A stretch of 64,000 nt of DNA from Pirellulales bacterium (GCA_019694435.1 JAIBBZ010000005.1:186001-250000); one strand, 5' to 3'; counted from the stretch's first letter, positions 1 through 9,275 are shown. Notes: generated by a model from the sequence alone, not told the origin. Made by a program: numbers and translations.

Positions 1-613
1 TCCCCAGGCGATAAGTGCCATGATGTACACCTTCGATTTCTCCCAATTGCAGCGTGTCGATCGACAGGCAGCAGTAGCCGTGTCGAGCGAACCAGGTGCC
101 ATGCTGTTGGTAGGAGACCTTGTTGCCGTAGGAGACGCCGTTGGCTGCGTTCCGCGCGTGGCCGTTGAGATAGAGGATCGTCGGCAGCGGTTGGTCGACC
201 GTGGCTGGCCGGTAGAAGTTGGCGGTCACATACAAGCCGGGCAGCGATTGAAAATGCAGCCGCTGGACGACGATGCCGTCGCGTTCGACCTGGCCGACGA
301 CCGTCGCGCGTAGGTCGCCTTTTTCCGGCAGCGGTGCCAGGCCCAGCATCTCGAACAACTGGCCACGCAGCTCGCCGCGGCGGCGTTGCCAGGTCGCCGG
401 ATCGAACGTCGCGGCGGGCTCGGCCTTGTGCAGCTCTTGCACGCGCAGGCGGAGGTATTCACGGATCGCCGCGGTCGCTTGCCCGCGCGCGTCGGCCGGC
501 GCCGGCTCTGCGTCGGCGGCGCGGCTGACCGGCGTTGTCATCGCGACCAGGAGCAGCGCGAAGAGTACCGTTCGAATCTCAGGGTGGCACAAGCGAAACG
601 GCGCAGGCTGCAT
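1..613 (-). CDS. Alpha/beta hydrolase (acetyl xylan esterase-like), 3' part beyond window
   Basis: The reading frame is open from the ATG at 613 to the window edge, giving 204 residues with no stop. Residues 1 to about 32 form a signal peptide (hydrophobic FALLLVAM stretch, then SRAADA), so the product is exported. The following region, with EYLRLRVQELHK, a long amphipathic stretch and then ILYLNGHARN and HGYCCLSIDTLQLGE, matches the N-terminal half of planctomycete alpha/beta hydrolases related to acetyl xylan esterases. The nucleophile elbow and catalytic His lie outside the window, so substrate and activity are inference. It starts 20 bases after the MFS gene on the same strand, so the two are probably co-transcribed. 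Confidence 0.7.
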   Translation of the reverse strand, partial: MQPAPFRLCHPEIRTVLFALLLVAMTTPVSRAADAEPAPADARGQATAAIREYLRLRVQELHKAEPAATFDPATWQRRRGELRGQLFEMLGLAPLPEKGDLRATVVGQVERDGIVVQRLHFQSLPGLYVTANFYRPATVDQPLPTILYLNGHARNAANGVSYGNKVSYQQHGTWFARHGYCCLSIDTLQLGEIEGVHHGTYRLG

Positions 614-633
614 GCGTGGTCCTCGCGGTACGA

Positions 634-1893
634 CTAATCCCCGTGGCGCTGCGGGCGAATCAACAAGACCAGGATGACCGAGAGCAACGCCGTACTGGCG
701 AAGACGGCGAAGATCACGTTCAGCGGTACGTGCCGGTCGAGCAGCATGCCGAATCCCCGATCGGCGAAGCCCCCGACGCTGATACCCACCAGGTTCATGA
801 TGCCATAGCCTGTGGCCCGTAGCTCGGGCCGCACGATCTGGGACAGGATGGGCATGTTGTTGCAGTCGAAGAAACCCCAGCCGATGCCGAACAGTGCGAG
901 GAACAAGATCGCCATCGAGAGCGACCCGGCGTTGCCCACGCCAAACAGCGAGGGGATCAACAAGCTCATGCCAAACGCACTGGTGTAGATGCGACCGCGC
1001 AGCGTGCGGCCCATCAATTGGTCGGCAATCCAGCCACCCAGGAATGCGCCGCCCAGTGCCGCCACGTTCATCGGCAGCGTGGCAAACACGCCGGAGGCCC
1101 CTTGTGTGATGTCGAAGCGTTCCTTGAGGATTGCGGGCATCCAATCGCGCACCACCCAACCGGCCAGCGACGGCAGGGTGAAGTACCCGACCAATAGTAA
1201 GTAGAAGCGGTTCGTCAACAATTCGCCAACGGCGAGGGCCAGCGTTGGTTTGACCGCCTGGGCGTCCGCCCGACGCTGCTCGCTGCGTGGGGCATTGCGC
1301 AGGAACAAGAACAAGGGAATCGCATATAGCACCCCGACGATGCCGGTGATGTCGAAGGCGAAGCGCCAGCCGAGCTGCGGCGAATCGGCGACGTAACCGC
1401 TGAAGCCGCCGACGATCACGCCGCAGTAGATGCCCATCTGGTGCACGCCCACGGCCCGGGACCGCGTATCGCCGGTGTGATGGTCGGCGATCAGCGCCAA
1501 AGCCGCCGGAAAGTAGAACGCCTCGCTGATGCCCATCAAGGTGCGCGTCCACAGCAGGCCGTGAAAGTCCGTCACGTGCCCCGTGGCCCAGGTCACGGCC
1601 GACCAGACGAACAGGCTGCTGACGATCACCAGCCGGCGGCTGAAACGGTCCGCGATATAGCCGCCGACCGGGCTGAGCACCGCATAGACCCATTTGAACT
1701 GGCCCAGCATGTGGCCCCAGTTGGTCTCGCTGCCGATCGAGGTGATTTCGCCCATCACCGAAAACTTCATCGCCGCCAACATCTGGCGGTCGAGATAGTT
1801 GAGCAGGGCGACGGGCCAGAGCAGGGCCACGGTCATCCAGGCGAGGCGCAGCAACTCCGGCGACAGCGTGGGGGTGCGTTCTTGATGCGTCAT
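634..1893 (-). CDS. MFS transporter
   Basis: A 419-residue polytopic membrane protein with about 12 hydrophobic segments. The LNYLDRQ sequence after helix 1 and the DRFSRR loop between helices 2 and 3 are typical of the MFS anion/sugar-acid symporter group. The ATG at 1893 (MTHQERTP) was chosen because the first membrane helix begins about 20 residues later. A longer ATG at 2076 would add a hydrophilic leader overlapping the divergent acylase gene. The downstream neighbour is the truncated esterase-like hydrolase, so import of a carbohydrate or organic-acid product is plausible, but the substrate cannot be read from sequence. Confidence 0.85.
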   Translation of the reverse strand: MTHQERTPTLSPELLRLAWMTVALLWPVALLNYLDRQMLAAMKFSVMGEITSIGSETNWGHMLGQFKWVYAVLSPVGGYIADRFSRRLVIVSSLFVWSAVTWATGHVTDFHGLLWTRTLMGISEAFYFPAALALIADHHTGDTRSRAVGVHQMGIYCGVIVGGFSGYVADSPQLGWRFAFDITGIVGVLYAIPLFLFLRNAPRSEQRRADAQAVKPTLALAVGELLTNRFYLLLVGYFTLPSLAGWVVRDWMPAILKERFDITQGASGVFATLPMNVAALGGAFLGGWIADQLMGRTLRGRIYTSAFGMSLLIPSLFGVGNAGSLSMAILFLALFGIGWGFFDCNNMPILSQIVRPELRATGYGIMNLVGISVGGFADRGFGMLLDRHVPLNVIFAVFASTALLSVILVLLIRPQRHGD

Positions 1894-2077
1894 GCAAACG
1901 TCGCGATGCGTGAGATATCGTTCGTGCGGCAGGAAGTCTCCGCGATGATAACCGACGGCGCTGCCGTGGGGCGACTTGAGGGCCGACAATTCGTCCCGGC
2001 GGCTGTCGTCGAGCGATCGCCGCACGTACGATAGGTGGCTCGGGGCCGCCATCCCTTCGTGCCGGAGTTCCGCCATC

Positions 2078-4231
2078 GTGAATGCTGCAACCTTGGCGCT
2101 GGTCTGCGCCTGTCACCTCGTGGGCGCCAACTCCGGCGAGCAGGTGACCGTCTATCGCGACGACTGGGGCGTGCCCCATATCTATGCCGACACGCCGGCC
2201 GGCGGCGCGTTCGGGCTTGGGTACGCCCAGGCCGAAGATCGGCTCGAGGATATCTATTTCGCCGTACGCACGGGCCTGGGCCGCATGGCCGAGGCCTATG
2301 GACCCGACTGGGTCGATCAGGACTACATCATGCGGCTCTGCCGCAACGAGGAGGTGATGCGCGAGGCGTGGCCGAAGTGCCCGCCCGAGCTGGTCCAGTT
2401 CGCCCGCGCGTTTCACGCCGGCATCGAGGCCTATATCGCCGAGCACCCGGATCGCGTGCCGAAGAGCGCGCTGCCGCTCGAACCGTGGATGTTTGGCACC
2501 GTGGGCCGGGCGATGATCCTGCGCTGGCCCCTGGGCACGATCCAGGACGACCTGGAAAACCGGGAGCGCGAACATGTGCTGATGCGGTCGAACGAATGGT
2601 CGGTGTCGCCGGCACGCACCGCCGACCACCGCGCCATTTTGCTGGCCGACCCGCATATGACCTGGGACGGCCTCGCCGTGTTGTACGAGGCCCGGGTCCA
2701 TGCGGGCGATTTGCACATGTGCGGCTTCTTCTTGATCGGTACGCCGATCATGGGTTACGGCCACAACCAGCATGTCGGCTGGGCCAATACGACCGGCGGG
2801 CCCGACACGGCCGACGTCTACAAGCTGACTGTCCGCAAGAAGCCCGGGCTCATTCCCGTCTACGAATACCTCTACGACGGCCAGTGGCGGCCCATGAAGC
2901 TCGTGTTCAACCGCATCGAGGTGAAAGACAGCAAGCCGGTGGGCCGGCCGGCGTTGTACACACACCTGGGACCGCTGGTCTCTGCGCCCGAGGGCGACGT
3001 GGCCTATGCCGCTGCCTGTCCGTATTTCGATGCGACGCGGTTGTTCGAACAGTTCTACAAGATGAACCTGGCCAAGAATTCCCAGGAGATCTACGACGCG
3101 CTGGCCATGCTCGAATACAACGAGCAAAACGTGATGTTCGCCGACACCCAGGGGACCATCGCCTATGTCCGCAACGGTCGCACGCCGATCAGGCCCGACG
3201 GCTACGACTGGAACGCCCCGGTGCCCGGCGACAGCTCGGCCACGGCCTGGAAAGGGATTCACCCGTTGGCAGACCTCGTGCAGATCTTCAATCCGCCGAC
3301 CGGCTACATGCAGAACTGCAACATCAGCCCGGCGGCCATGATGCACGACTCGCCGTTGGTGCGCGACAAGTATCCCCCGTATATCTTCAACGTGTATAGC
3401 TGGGAGCAGGGGCCGCGCGGCCTGCGGGCGACGCAGTTGTTGCGCGAGGATGGCAAGGTCACCGAGGACGCGGCCTTACGCTACGCGACCGACGTCTACG
3501 ATCTGCTGGCCCAGGCCTGGCAGCAGGCGCTGCGCGACGCGCTCGGCGTACCGGGCCTCGAACGGCCTGATGCACCCGAATTCGCCGCCGCCACGCAGGC
3601 CATCCTGTCGTGGGACGGACAATTCACGCCCGAAGCGCAACAGACCGTGCTGCTCAAGTCGTGGCGTGAGAAGCTCGAACATCGCGAGGAGTTCGCGCCC
3701 TTGGCCAAGAAGCAGCCCTTGTCGAGCGAGGCTCAGCGCGAGCTGGTCAAGACGCTCGCTCAAGCGTGGGACGAGGTCCGCCAACGTTACGGTCGCTGGG
3801 ACGTCGCCTGGGGCGAGGTGTATCGCCTGGGGCGCGGCGGCCAATTCGCGCCGGCGCCGGGCACCGATTTCGGCGACCGCAAGGACGAGTACAACTACTC
3901 CGAGACGTTGTTCGACGTCGAGTCGAAGCCCGATGCCAGCGACGACAAACGCTACCTCGCTTACAATGGCACCTGTTCGCCGATCCTGATGTTCTTCGGG
4001 CCAGATGGCGTGGAATCGTATAGCTGCGTCATGTGGGGACAATCGGGCGATCCCGAGTCACCGCATTACATGGACCAAGGGCGCGAGCTGTACTCGAAGC
4101 GGAAGCTCAAGCCGACCTATTGGCGCAAAGAAGACCTGCTCCAGCACGTGGCGTCGCAGCACACGTTCACGCTGCCGGATATCTCCGATGAGACGGCGCC
4201 GACGGACAAAGGCCAGCCGGCCGCACGCTAG
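2078..4231 (+). CDS. Penicillin acylase family protein (Ntn hydrolase)
   Basis: A 717-residue exported amidohydrolase. The GTG at 2078 starts a short signal peptide (VNAATLALVCACHLVGA) followed at once by the family opening VTVYRDDWGVPHIYADT; an in-frame ATG at 1976 would bury the signal. The alpha chain is followed by a spacer and then RSNEW at residues 170-174. The Ser at 171 is the expected N-terminal nucleophile released by autocleavage, as in penicillin G acylase, PvdQ and aculeacin acylase. LADPHM, the GYGHNQHVGWANT beta-chain motif and DTQGTIAYVRNG all fit the family. Length matches the alpha-spacer-beta precursor. Substrates in planctomycetes are unknown; acyl-homoserine lactones or N-acyl compounds are possibilities. 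Confidence 0.9.
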   Translation: MNAATLALVCACHLVGANSGEQVTVYRDDWGVPHIYADTPAGGAFGLGYAQAEDRLEDIYFAVRTGLGRMAEAYGPDWVDQDYIMRLCRNEEVMREAWPKCPPELVQFARAFHAGIEAYIAEHPDRVPKSALPLEPWMFGTVGRAMILRWPLGTIQDDLENREREHVLMRSNEWSVSPARTADHRAILLADPHMTWDGLAVLYEARVHAGDLHMCGFFLIGTPIMGYGHNQHVGWANTTGGPDTADVYKLTVRKKPGLIPVYEYLYDGQWRPMKLVFNRIEVKDSKPVGRPALYTHLGPLVSAPEGDVAYAAACPYFDATRLFEQFYKMNLAKNSQEIYDALAMLEYNEQNVMFADTQGTIAYVRNGRTPIRPDGYDWNAPVPGDSSATAWKGIHPLADLVQIFNPPTGYMQNCNISPAAMMHDSPLVRDKYPPYIFNVYSWEQGPRGLRATQLLREDGKVTEDAALRYATDVYDLLAQAWQQALRDALGVPGLERPDAPEFAAATQAILSWDGQFTPEAQQTVLLKSWREKLEHREEFAPLAKKQPLSSEAQRELVKTLAQAWDEVRQRYGRWDVAWGEVYRLGRGGQFAPAPGTDFGDRKDEYNYSETLFDVESKPDASDDKRYLAYNGTCSPILMFFGPDGVESYSCVMWGQSGDPESPHYMDQGRELYSKRKLKPTYWRKEDLLQHVASQHTFTLPDISDETAPTDKGQPAAR

Positions 4232-4278
4232 GCGCGAGCCTGGCCGCAGTCGGCTGCACTTATCCTTCGCTGATTGAT

Positions 4279-4327
4279 GTCGCCGCGACTCAAGCGGGCG
4301 CACGGTCCCAGCTTGAATCGCGGCGAC
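4279..4327. terminator. Hairpin between convergent genes
   Basis: Arms 4279-4295 and 4311-4327 are 17 bases long with one mismatch and a 15-base loop. The hairpin sits between the convergent acylase and c-type heme protein genes. It has no T-run on either side, so it is a stem-loop of terminator placement rather than a proven intrinsic terminator. Confidence 0.45.
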
Positions 4328-4357
4328 AGGTATCGGTCGCATCCGCTTTAGCGGCGC

Positions 4358-4774
4358 CTACTTCTTGTGCGCCTTGTGACAGGCGCCGCAGGCTTGCGTC
4401 ATCGCCTTGAAGGCCTCCTGCGCGCCGGCGGCGTCTTTGGCGTCGAGCTTCGCCAGTACGGCGGCACTGCCCTCTTGCAGCGTCTTGGCGGCGCCGGCCC
4501 AGTCGCCATCGGGGCAGCGGCCGTCGTCCATTAAGAGGTATCCGGCTTCGTTCAAGAGTGCCGCTTTGAGGGCAAGATCTTCCCAGCCCTTGTCGTCGGT
4601 CGGAGCCGCCTTCAGTCCTTCGCCCAACGGGCCGCAGTTCGCAGCCACGAGACCCTTCATCAATTGCTTCGTCTTCGCGGCGCGGGTCTTGCCTTGCTTG
4701 ACCTGCGCCACGGCATGCCAAGAACAAGCCAGCGCGATCATCACGCACAAACCGAGCGTCAATCCACGTTTCAT
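4358..4774 (-). CDS. Small exported c-type heme protein (CxxCH)
   Basis: A 138-residue protein with a signal peptide (MKRGLTLGLCVMIALACSWHAVAQ) and one heme c-binding motif, CGACH, close to the C-terminus before KAHKK. A C-terminal CxxCH after a helical body (VLAKLDAKDAAGAQEAFKAM) resembles cytochrome c-prime folds. Similar short proteins are frequent in planctomycetes, usually with unknown partners. The ATG at 4774 was preferred over an upstream ATG at 4981 because only the former gives a signal peptide. A likely role is periplasmic electron transfer or gas/redox sensing; this is inference. A second CxxCH protein of similar size lies at 17558-17953. Confidence 0.75.
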   Translation of the reverse strand: MKRGLTLGLCVMIALACSWHAVAQVKQGKTRAAKTKQLMKGLVAANCGPLGEGLKAAPTDDKGWEDLALKAALLNEAGYLLMDDGRCPDGDWAGAAKTLQEGSAAVLAKLDAKDAAGAQEAFKAMTQACGACHKAHKK

Positions 4775-5048
4775 CGTCAAGTCTCCAGAATCGAAGAGGA
4801 AAAAGCGGGCGGCGTAATGATGCGACCGCCGGCGACACGATGCAAGTATTTCTGAAGAATCCTTTACTCGCGCGGTGCTAATAATCTGTAAGCGCAGCGC
4901 TTGTCGGGATCGATCGTGAGCGCGCGCTCGATCAACGACCTGCCCCCCTGGCTTGTCGCTTGCTTCTTCGCACGGAGGCACTTGGCAACGCGAGCCGGAC
5001 GCGCCGCAATGGGGCCATTGCGTCGCGGCTCGCGTTGCCGCGGCCGGA

Positions 5049-5537
5049 TTATTTCTTCTTGCCTTGCGGCGTCTTTTCTTTCGCCGGCGGCATGCCGAAT
5101 TCCTTTTTGGCTTTTTTCATCCGTGCCTCGAAGCGGGCCCGTGCTTTCTTCCAGGCGTTATCCATCAGCGGCACGTGGCAATGGCCTTCGCCCTTGCAAT
5201 CGTTTTCGCCCGGCGTTGCGCCGCAGCCGCCTTGGCCTTTGCAGTCGTTTTGTCCGCCGCAGGTGATGTGTTTGGCCGTGGCGCATGCACCTTGGCCAGC
5301 GCAGGCATTCGGATCAACTTTGCCGTCGCCGTCGAGATCGACCTCGGCACCCTGGCCTTTGCATGCGTTCAGGCCCCGGCAGACATGCAGCTCTTTCTTC
5401 TTCTCCTTGCCCTCCTCGGCCGGCTCGTCCGCGGCGCGGGCCTGGTCCGACGCCTGCAGACCAGCTACGAGTCCGCCCATTGCGGCCAGCGTGAGCCGCG
5501 TGAAATCGCGGCGGTTGGGATGATTGCTTTCGCTCAT
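5049..5537 (-). CDS. Tat-exported Cys-rich peptide, probable MNIO-modified (bufferin/HvfA-like) precursor
   Basis: A 162-residue protein. A twin-arginine signal (NRRDFTRLTLAAMGG) spans residues 8-22. Nine cysteines follow, at 53, 59, 79, 85, 93, 99, 105, 114 and 120, mostly in repeated C-[KAG]-G-[QE]-[GN] units (CKGQG, CAGQGAC, CGGQNDC, CKGQGGC, CKGEGHC). An EF-hand-like loop DLDGDGKVD (67-75) interrupts the first units, and the last 40 residues are a Lys/Arg-rich helix with no cysteine. It is the last gene of an operon, 16 bases after DUF2063 and downstream of DUF692. That gene pair modifies Cys residues of bufferins and HvfA into copper-binding heterocycles, so this is the probable substrate. 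Modification and metal binding are inferred from context and Cys spacing. Confidence 0.75.
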   Translation of the reverse strand: MSESNHPNRRDFTRLTLAAMGGLVAGLQASDQARAADEPAEEGKEKKKELHVCRGLNACKGQGAEVDLDGDGKVDPNACAGQGACATAKHITCGGQNDCKGQGGCGATPGENDCKGEGHCHVPLMDNAWKKARARFEARMKKAKKEFGMPPAKEKTPQGKKK

Positions 5538-5553
5538 CGAATCGCTCCAAGGG

Positions 5554-6483
5554 TTAAACGGAAGAACCGGGAACACCGACGTGGACGAAAAACCGATCAT
5601 GGGCCCACTGGGCAAACCAGGCCTTGAGAGCGGCGGCCAGGCGGTCTTCCTCAAGGCCTGTGGCCAGTGCCGCTGCCAGGGCGTCGCCAAGGCTGGCGCC
5701 GGATTGCAGCGCCGTCAGCAGGGCATATTGCTCGCTGCTGAGCGGATAGCGACGCACGACGTAATCGCGGCGCGTGACGGCGAGCCACGTCGCCTGCCGC
5801 TCGGGCAATTCGGGCGTTGCTCCGCGTTTGAAGGCCGTGAAATACTCGCTCACAGGGTACTCGAACGCCAACAGCCGCACGCAGCAGGCCAACTCGAAGC
5901 GAGCTTGTTCGGCCTGCGCCGGGTCGAGCGCGGCGAACTGTTCGGCAAACGTCGGCGGCTCGTTTTCGATTCCCGGTCCGTCGAACACGTCGTCGATCGT
6001 GTATTCCAGCCGCGCTAGCTCGACGATGAAATCCGACCACGCAGGCAAGTCGGCTCTGGCATCGTCACCCTCGCCGGCAGGCGGCGACGCTTCGGCGGCA
6101 AAATACTCGACCCGCGTTTCGTCGAGGAATTGCGCGAAGCGATCGGCCAGGTGCCCCAGCGTGTAGCTTTGCGACGGGTAACGCTGGAGATAGGCGAAGG
6201 CGAAATCGTCGAAGACCTCTTCGCCCACGGCGAACCGCAGCGCCGGAAACAGCTCCTGCAAGCAATGCAGCAACCGGGTGTAGTAGGCGTTGGCATACAC
6301 GGCCAGCCGGTCGACGCTCGACAACGCCCGGCTCGGCAAGATCAGATCCTCGACCCGTGTGCGGTCCGTGCCCGCCGCCGCTTGTGCGTCGGGCGACGAC
6401 GCGCCGTTGAGGACCCCGCCGGGATCGGTGACCACGGTCTGCATCCAGAGCTGAATCTGTTCGAGCGAACGGGATGCCCCCAT
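5554..6483 (-). CDS. DUF2063 family protein, partner of the MNIO enzyme (BufC/HvfC-like)
   Basis: A 309-residue soluble protein. The N-terminal 110 residues carry the DUF2063 signature (LEQIQLWMQTVV, then RLAVYANAYYTRLLHCLQELFPALRFAVG), and a second helical domain follows. Characterised partners such as HvfC and BufC bind the precursor and deliver it to the DUF692 oxidase. The start codon overlaps the stop of the DUF692 gene by one base (TGATG at 6481-6485), indicating translational coupling. A longer open frame upstream to 6930 only reads antisense of DUF692 coding sequence and was rejected. Family assignment rests on motif and context; the recognition role is inferred from homologues. Confidence 0.85.
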   Translation of the reverse strand: MGASRSLEQIQLWMQTVVTDPGGVLNGASSPDAQAAAGTDRTRVEDLILPSRALSSVDRLAVYANAYYTRLLHCLQELFPALRFAVGEEVFDDFAFAYLQRYPSQSYTLGHLADRFAQFLDETRVEYFAAEASPPAGEGDDARADLPAWSDFIVELARLEYTIDDVFDGPGIENEPPTFAEQFAALDPAQAEQARFELACCVRLLAFEYPVSEYFTAFKRGATPELPERQATWLAVTRRDYVVRRYPLSSEQYALLTALQSGASLGDALAAALATGLEEDRLAAALKAWFAQWAHDRFFVHVGVPGSSV

Positions 6484-7430
6484 CACACCACCTCCGGAGT
6501 GACCAGGTGCACTGGGTGCGGCACGGCCGAAGCGTCGTGCGCCGCCACCACCGCTTCGCCGGCGTCCGGCGACCGCTCGTCGCTGCCGGCCAGGTAGCGT
6601 CGGGCCTTGAGCACCTCGGCATGGACCTCGGGAAACGTCGGGATTCGCGCGTCCCATTCGAGCAAGGTCGAGACGCCGTCGGTCAAGGTGTTCGCCAGGC
6701 GATACAGCTCCCAGACGCGCTCGACCACGCGACCATCGTGCGTATCGATGCAGTGCGTGCCCAAGTCGGTGTGCCCGGCGAGGTGAAACTGAACGACCCG
6801 GTGGTGCGGCAATGATCGCAAGTAGTGTTCCGGGCAGAAGTCGTGATTGACGCTGGAGACATACACATTGTTCACGTCGAGCAGCAGGCCGCAGTCGGTC
6901 TCCTCGGCCAAGCGAGAGATGAATTCCCACTCGGGAAGCGTCGAATCGACGAAGGTGACATACGAACTGGGGTTCTCGAGCACGATGCGACGCTCGAGCA
7001 CGTCTTGAACGACGCGCACCCGGTGGGCCACGTGAGCCAGCGACTCCTCGTTCAGGGGCAAAGGCAACAGGTCGTGCGTATTGCGGCCCAGCACGCCCGT
7101 CCAGCAGACATGGTCCGAGATCCAGCGGGCCCGAACTTCGGTCGCCAGCCGCTTGAGCTTATGCAGATATTCGAAATTCAGGGGGTCGGTACTGCCGATC
7201 GACAGCGAAACGCCGTGCATGACGATCGGGTAGCGCTCGGCCACCTGGTCGAGCACGGCGCGCGGTCGCCCCCGCGAGTCCATGAAGTTTTCCGAGATGA
7301 TTTCGAACCAATCGACCGCCGGCCAGTGTTCGAGGACGTGCGAGAAGTGGACGCTCCGGAGGCCTACGCCAAAACCCAGCGCAGGATGACCCAGGCGGGC
7401 AAGGCGCGGCGAGTCGGGAACGGTCGACAT
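6483..7430 (-). CDS. DUF692 multinuclear non-heme iron oxidase (MNIO, BufB/HvfB-like)
   Basis: A 315-residue TIM-barrel enzyme. Seen: [11 protein letters not shown] at the start, [11 protein letters not shown], the metal-ligand His in [36 protein letters not shown] and VQFHLAGH. These are the conserved blocks that hold the di/tri-iron site in DUF692 enzymes. Known members oxidise Cys-containing peptides to oxazolone/thioamide or related heterocycles. The ATG at 7430 begins just before the family start; an ATG at 7481 would add 17 residues. It leads an operon with DUF2063 and the Cys-rich Tat peptide. The 286 bases upstream hold no gene and probably contain the operon promoter or a readthrough segment from the Cys-rich gene beyond. 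Confidence 0.92.
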   Translation of the reverse strand: MSTVPDSPRLARLGHPALGFGVGLRSVHFSHVLEHWPAVDWFEIISENFMDSRGRPRAVLDQVAERYPIVMHGVSLSIGSTDPLNFEYLHKLKRLATEVRARWISDHVCWTGVLGRNTHDLLPLPLNEESLAHVAHRVRVVQDVLERRIVLENPSSYVTFVDSTLPEWEFISRLAEETDCGLLLDVNNVYVSSVNHDFCPEHYLRSLPHHRVVQFHLAGHTDLGTHCIDTHDGRVVERVWELYRLANTLTDGVSTLLEWDARIPTFPEVHAEVLKARRYLAGSDERSPDAGEAVVAAHDASAVPHPVHLVTPEVV

Positions 7431-7716
7431 GGCAACACACTTCGGGCCGAACGGCTGGCCGGCGAGGGCCTGCCGGTTCAAAACTGCAAAACAAATGCGG
7501 GCAAATTCGGCAATCCGGCGCGCTCGCGTGATCTCGTACAGATCGGACGGACGAGGAACGAGCTGCCTGAAGACCGGCGCGAGCGCGCCGGATCACCGCG
7601 CCACACCGACGCGCGGCCAACATCTGCCGACTGCAAATCGCCGGACGCCTGCGCGCAAGCCTACAGGCGTTGGCGCAGGGTGGTCTCGCGACCTGAGGGC
7701 AAACGAAAGCGGCGCG

Positions 7717-8349
7717 TCAAGCGCAGCGCGGGGGCGGCACTTCCGGCCGGTGGACGACAGCAATGGGCCGCCAGGTGCAGAAGGCAAGGGTGTCGATCGA
7801 GATTTGCTCGCCGGGCGCAACCACGCGCGGCGGAGGCGGCACGACGGCTCCCAAGGCAACCCAAGTCGTGATGAGCCCCTGGCATTGCTGGGCTTGAAAT
7901 CCGATCACCCAACCGCCACGCGCGGGGCGTTGCGGCGCGGCCGCGGGGCCGCGCGCCGGTTTCGCGGCGGCGTATCGCGGCGCGGCCGCCGGCCGGGCAT
8001 GGCAGCAACTGCGACGTGGACTTGCCACTTGGCGCTCGCGAGTCTCGGCTTCCACCAGCGCCAGCAGGTAATCAGGCGGGCGGATGCCCTGGCTCCGGGC
8101 CCATTGCAGCTTTTCAGCGTGAGTATGGCAGCAGCAAGACCGCCAGCATTGGTCGGCCGAAAGGCACCCGCAGCGATGGTCTTCGCAGGGATATCGCTGG
8201 TGTTCGGCAGATTTGGCAGCGACCGGGTGTACGTTGGCCGGCCAGAGCGGGAACCCCGAGGCAAGCACCAATTGCGCCAACGCGGCGCCGACCGCGAGCA
8301 ATCGCGGAGCGTGGCGTCGAACACATAGCCAGGTGGCTTGCGAGCTCAT
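7717..8349 (-). CDS. Cys/His-rich protein of unknown function
   Basis: A 210-residue protein. The ATG at 8349 precedes a signal or anchor helix (residues 14-32, LLAVGAALAQLVLASGF). Residues 54-78 hold a dense metal-type cluster with Cys at 55, 60, 62, 68, 72, 73, 74 and His at 58, 75, 77, followed by a KLQWARSQGI helix. The C-terminal half is Ala/Pro-rich with Cys at 115, 116, 156, 191 and 209. I do not recognise a named family, though similar CCC-HTH proteins occur in planctomycetes. It lies upstream of the MNIO operon on the same strand, 286 bases away, so a link to metal handling is possible but unproven. Confidence 0.6.
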   Translation of the reverse strand: MSSQATWLCVRRHAPRLLAVGAALAQLVLASGFPLWPANVHPVAAKSAEHQRYPCEDHRCGCLSADQCWRSCCCHTHAEKLQWARSQGIRPPDYLLALVEAETRERQVASPRRSCCHARPAAAPRYAAAKPARGPAAAPQRPARGGWVIGFQAQQCQGLITTWVALGAVVPPPPRVVAPGEQISIDTLAFCTWRPIAVVHRPEVPPPRCA

Positions 8350-8549
8350 CCCAGGATTTCGGTTACGGCAACCGCGGGTCATACGCGGCACCTGGATCGA
8401 AGCTCGTCCCTCGTCGCCTCTATTCAATCCCTCCGTTCGGCGCGGGTCAAGGGTTTCCCCCCGGAGAAAATCGCCAACAATATTGCCTACCGACAGGCTC
8501 TGGAATCGTCGTGCGGCGGCGCACGTCGCGCGAACGCAAAGGGTATTCG

Positions 8550-9275
8550 ATGAACAGCTACGAAGTCCGCGGTTTTCGACGCATGCAAACGGCGGGTTGT
8601 TTCGTGTTGGCCCTCGTGCTGGTGCTGATGTGCCTGATGCCTGTGTTATTGGTCGATGCGATGCACGGCGCTCTGCAGCGGCTGCACCTGTCGTCGGCCG
8701 GGGCGACCTTGGCGCTGGTCGGAATCGTGCTCGGCAGCCTGATCAACCTGCCGCTGTTTCGCGTGACCCGCGATGCGCCGCAGCTTTACGAGATGCGGCC
8801 GATGCTGGGCGTCTGGACCTGGGTGCCGCAGGTTTCCTCGCCACAGTATGAAACCGTCGTCGCCGTGAACGTCGGCGGCTGCGTCATCCCGGTGCTGGTG
8901 GCGCTGTGGCAGTTGCGGTTCGTGGCCGCGTCCGGGGGGTGGCCGCTGGCCGCGCTGGGAATCGCCGTGATCGCCAACGTGGCCGCGTGCTACCGCGTGG
9001 CACGGCCGATTCGAGGGTTAGGCATCGGCATGCCCTGGTTCGTGTCACCCTTGGTGGCGGTGGGGATCACCTGGCTGCTGCTCGCCGGCGATGAGTACGC
9101 GGCGCTGCGACCGGCCGTGGCTTTTGTGGCCGGCGTGGCCGGGCCGGTGGTCGGCGCCGATCTGCTACATCTCAAAGACCTGCGCAGGATTTCGACCGGC
9201 ATGATGTCGATCGGCGGCGCTGGAACGTTCGACGGGATCGTGTTGTCGAGTATTGTTGCGGCGCTGCTGGCCTGA
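8550..9275 (+). CDS. DUF1614 integral membrane protein
   Basis: A 241-residue protein with six or seven membrane helices. The internal pattern fits DUF1614: GSLINLPLF after helix 2, VNVGGCVIPVLVALW, CYRVARPIRGLGI, and a final GGAGTFDGIVLSSIVAALLA. The function is unknown. The ATG at 8550 sits right before the first helix; the frame stays open upstream to 8016 but that part is antisense to the Cys-rich gene. It is transcribed away from that gene, with about 200 bases between their starts for promoters. Confidence 0.85.
   Translation: MNSYEVRGFRRMQTAGCFVLALVLVLMCLMPVLLVDAMHGALQRLHLSSAGATLALVGIVLGSLINLPLFRVTRDAPQLYEMRPMLGVWTWVPQVSSPQYETVVAVNVGGCVIPVLVALWQLRFVAASGGWPLAALGIAVIANVAACYRVARPIRGLGIGMPWFVSPLVAVGITWLLLAGDEYAALRPAVAFVAGVAGPVVGADLLHLKDLRRISTGMMSIGGAGTFDGIVLSSIVAALLA

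Noticed and set aside
8016..8549. N-terminal extension of the DUF1614 gene
   Set aside because: The added 178 residues are antisense to the Cys-rich gene, and the family begins near the ATG at 8550.
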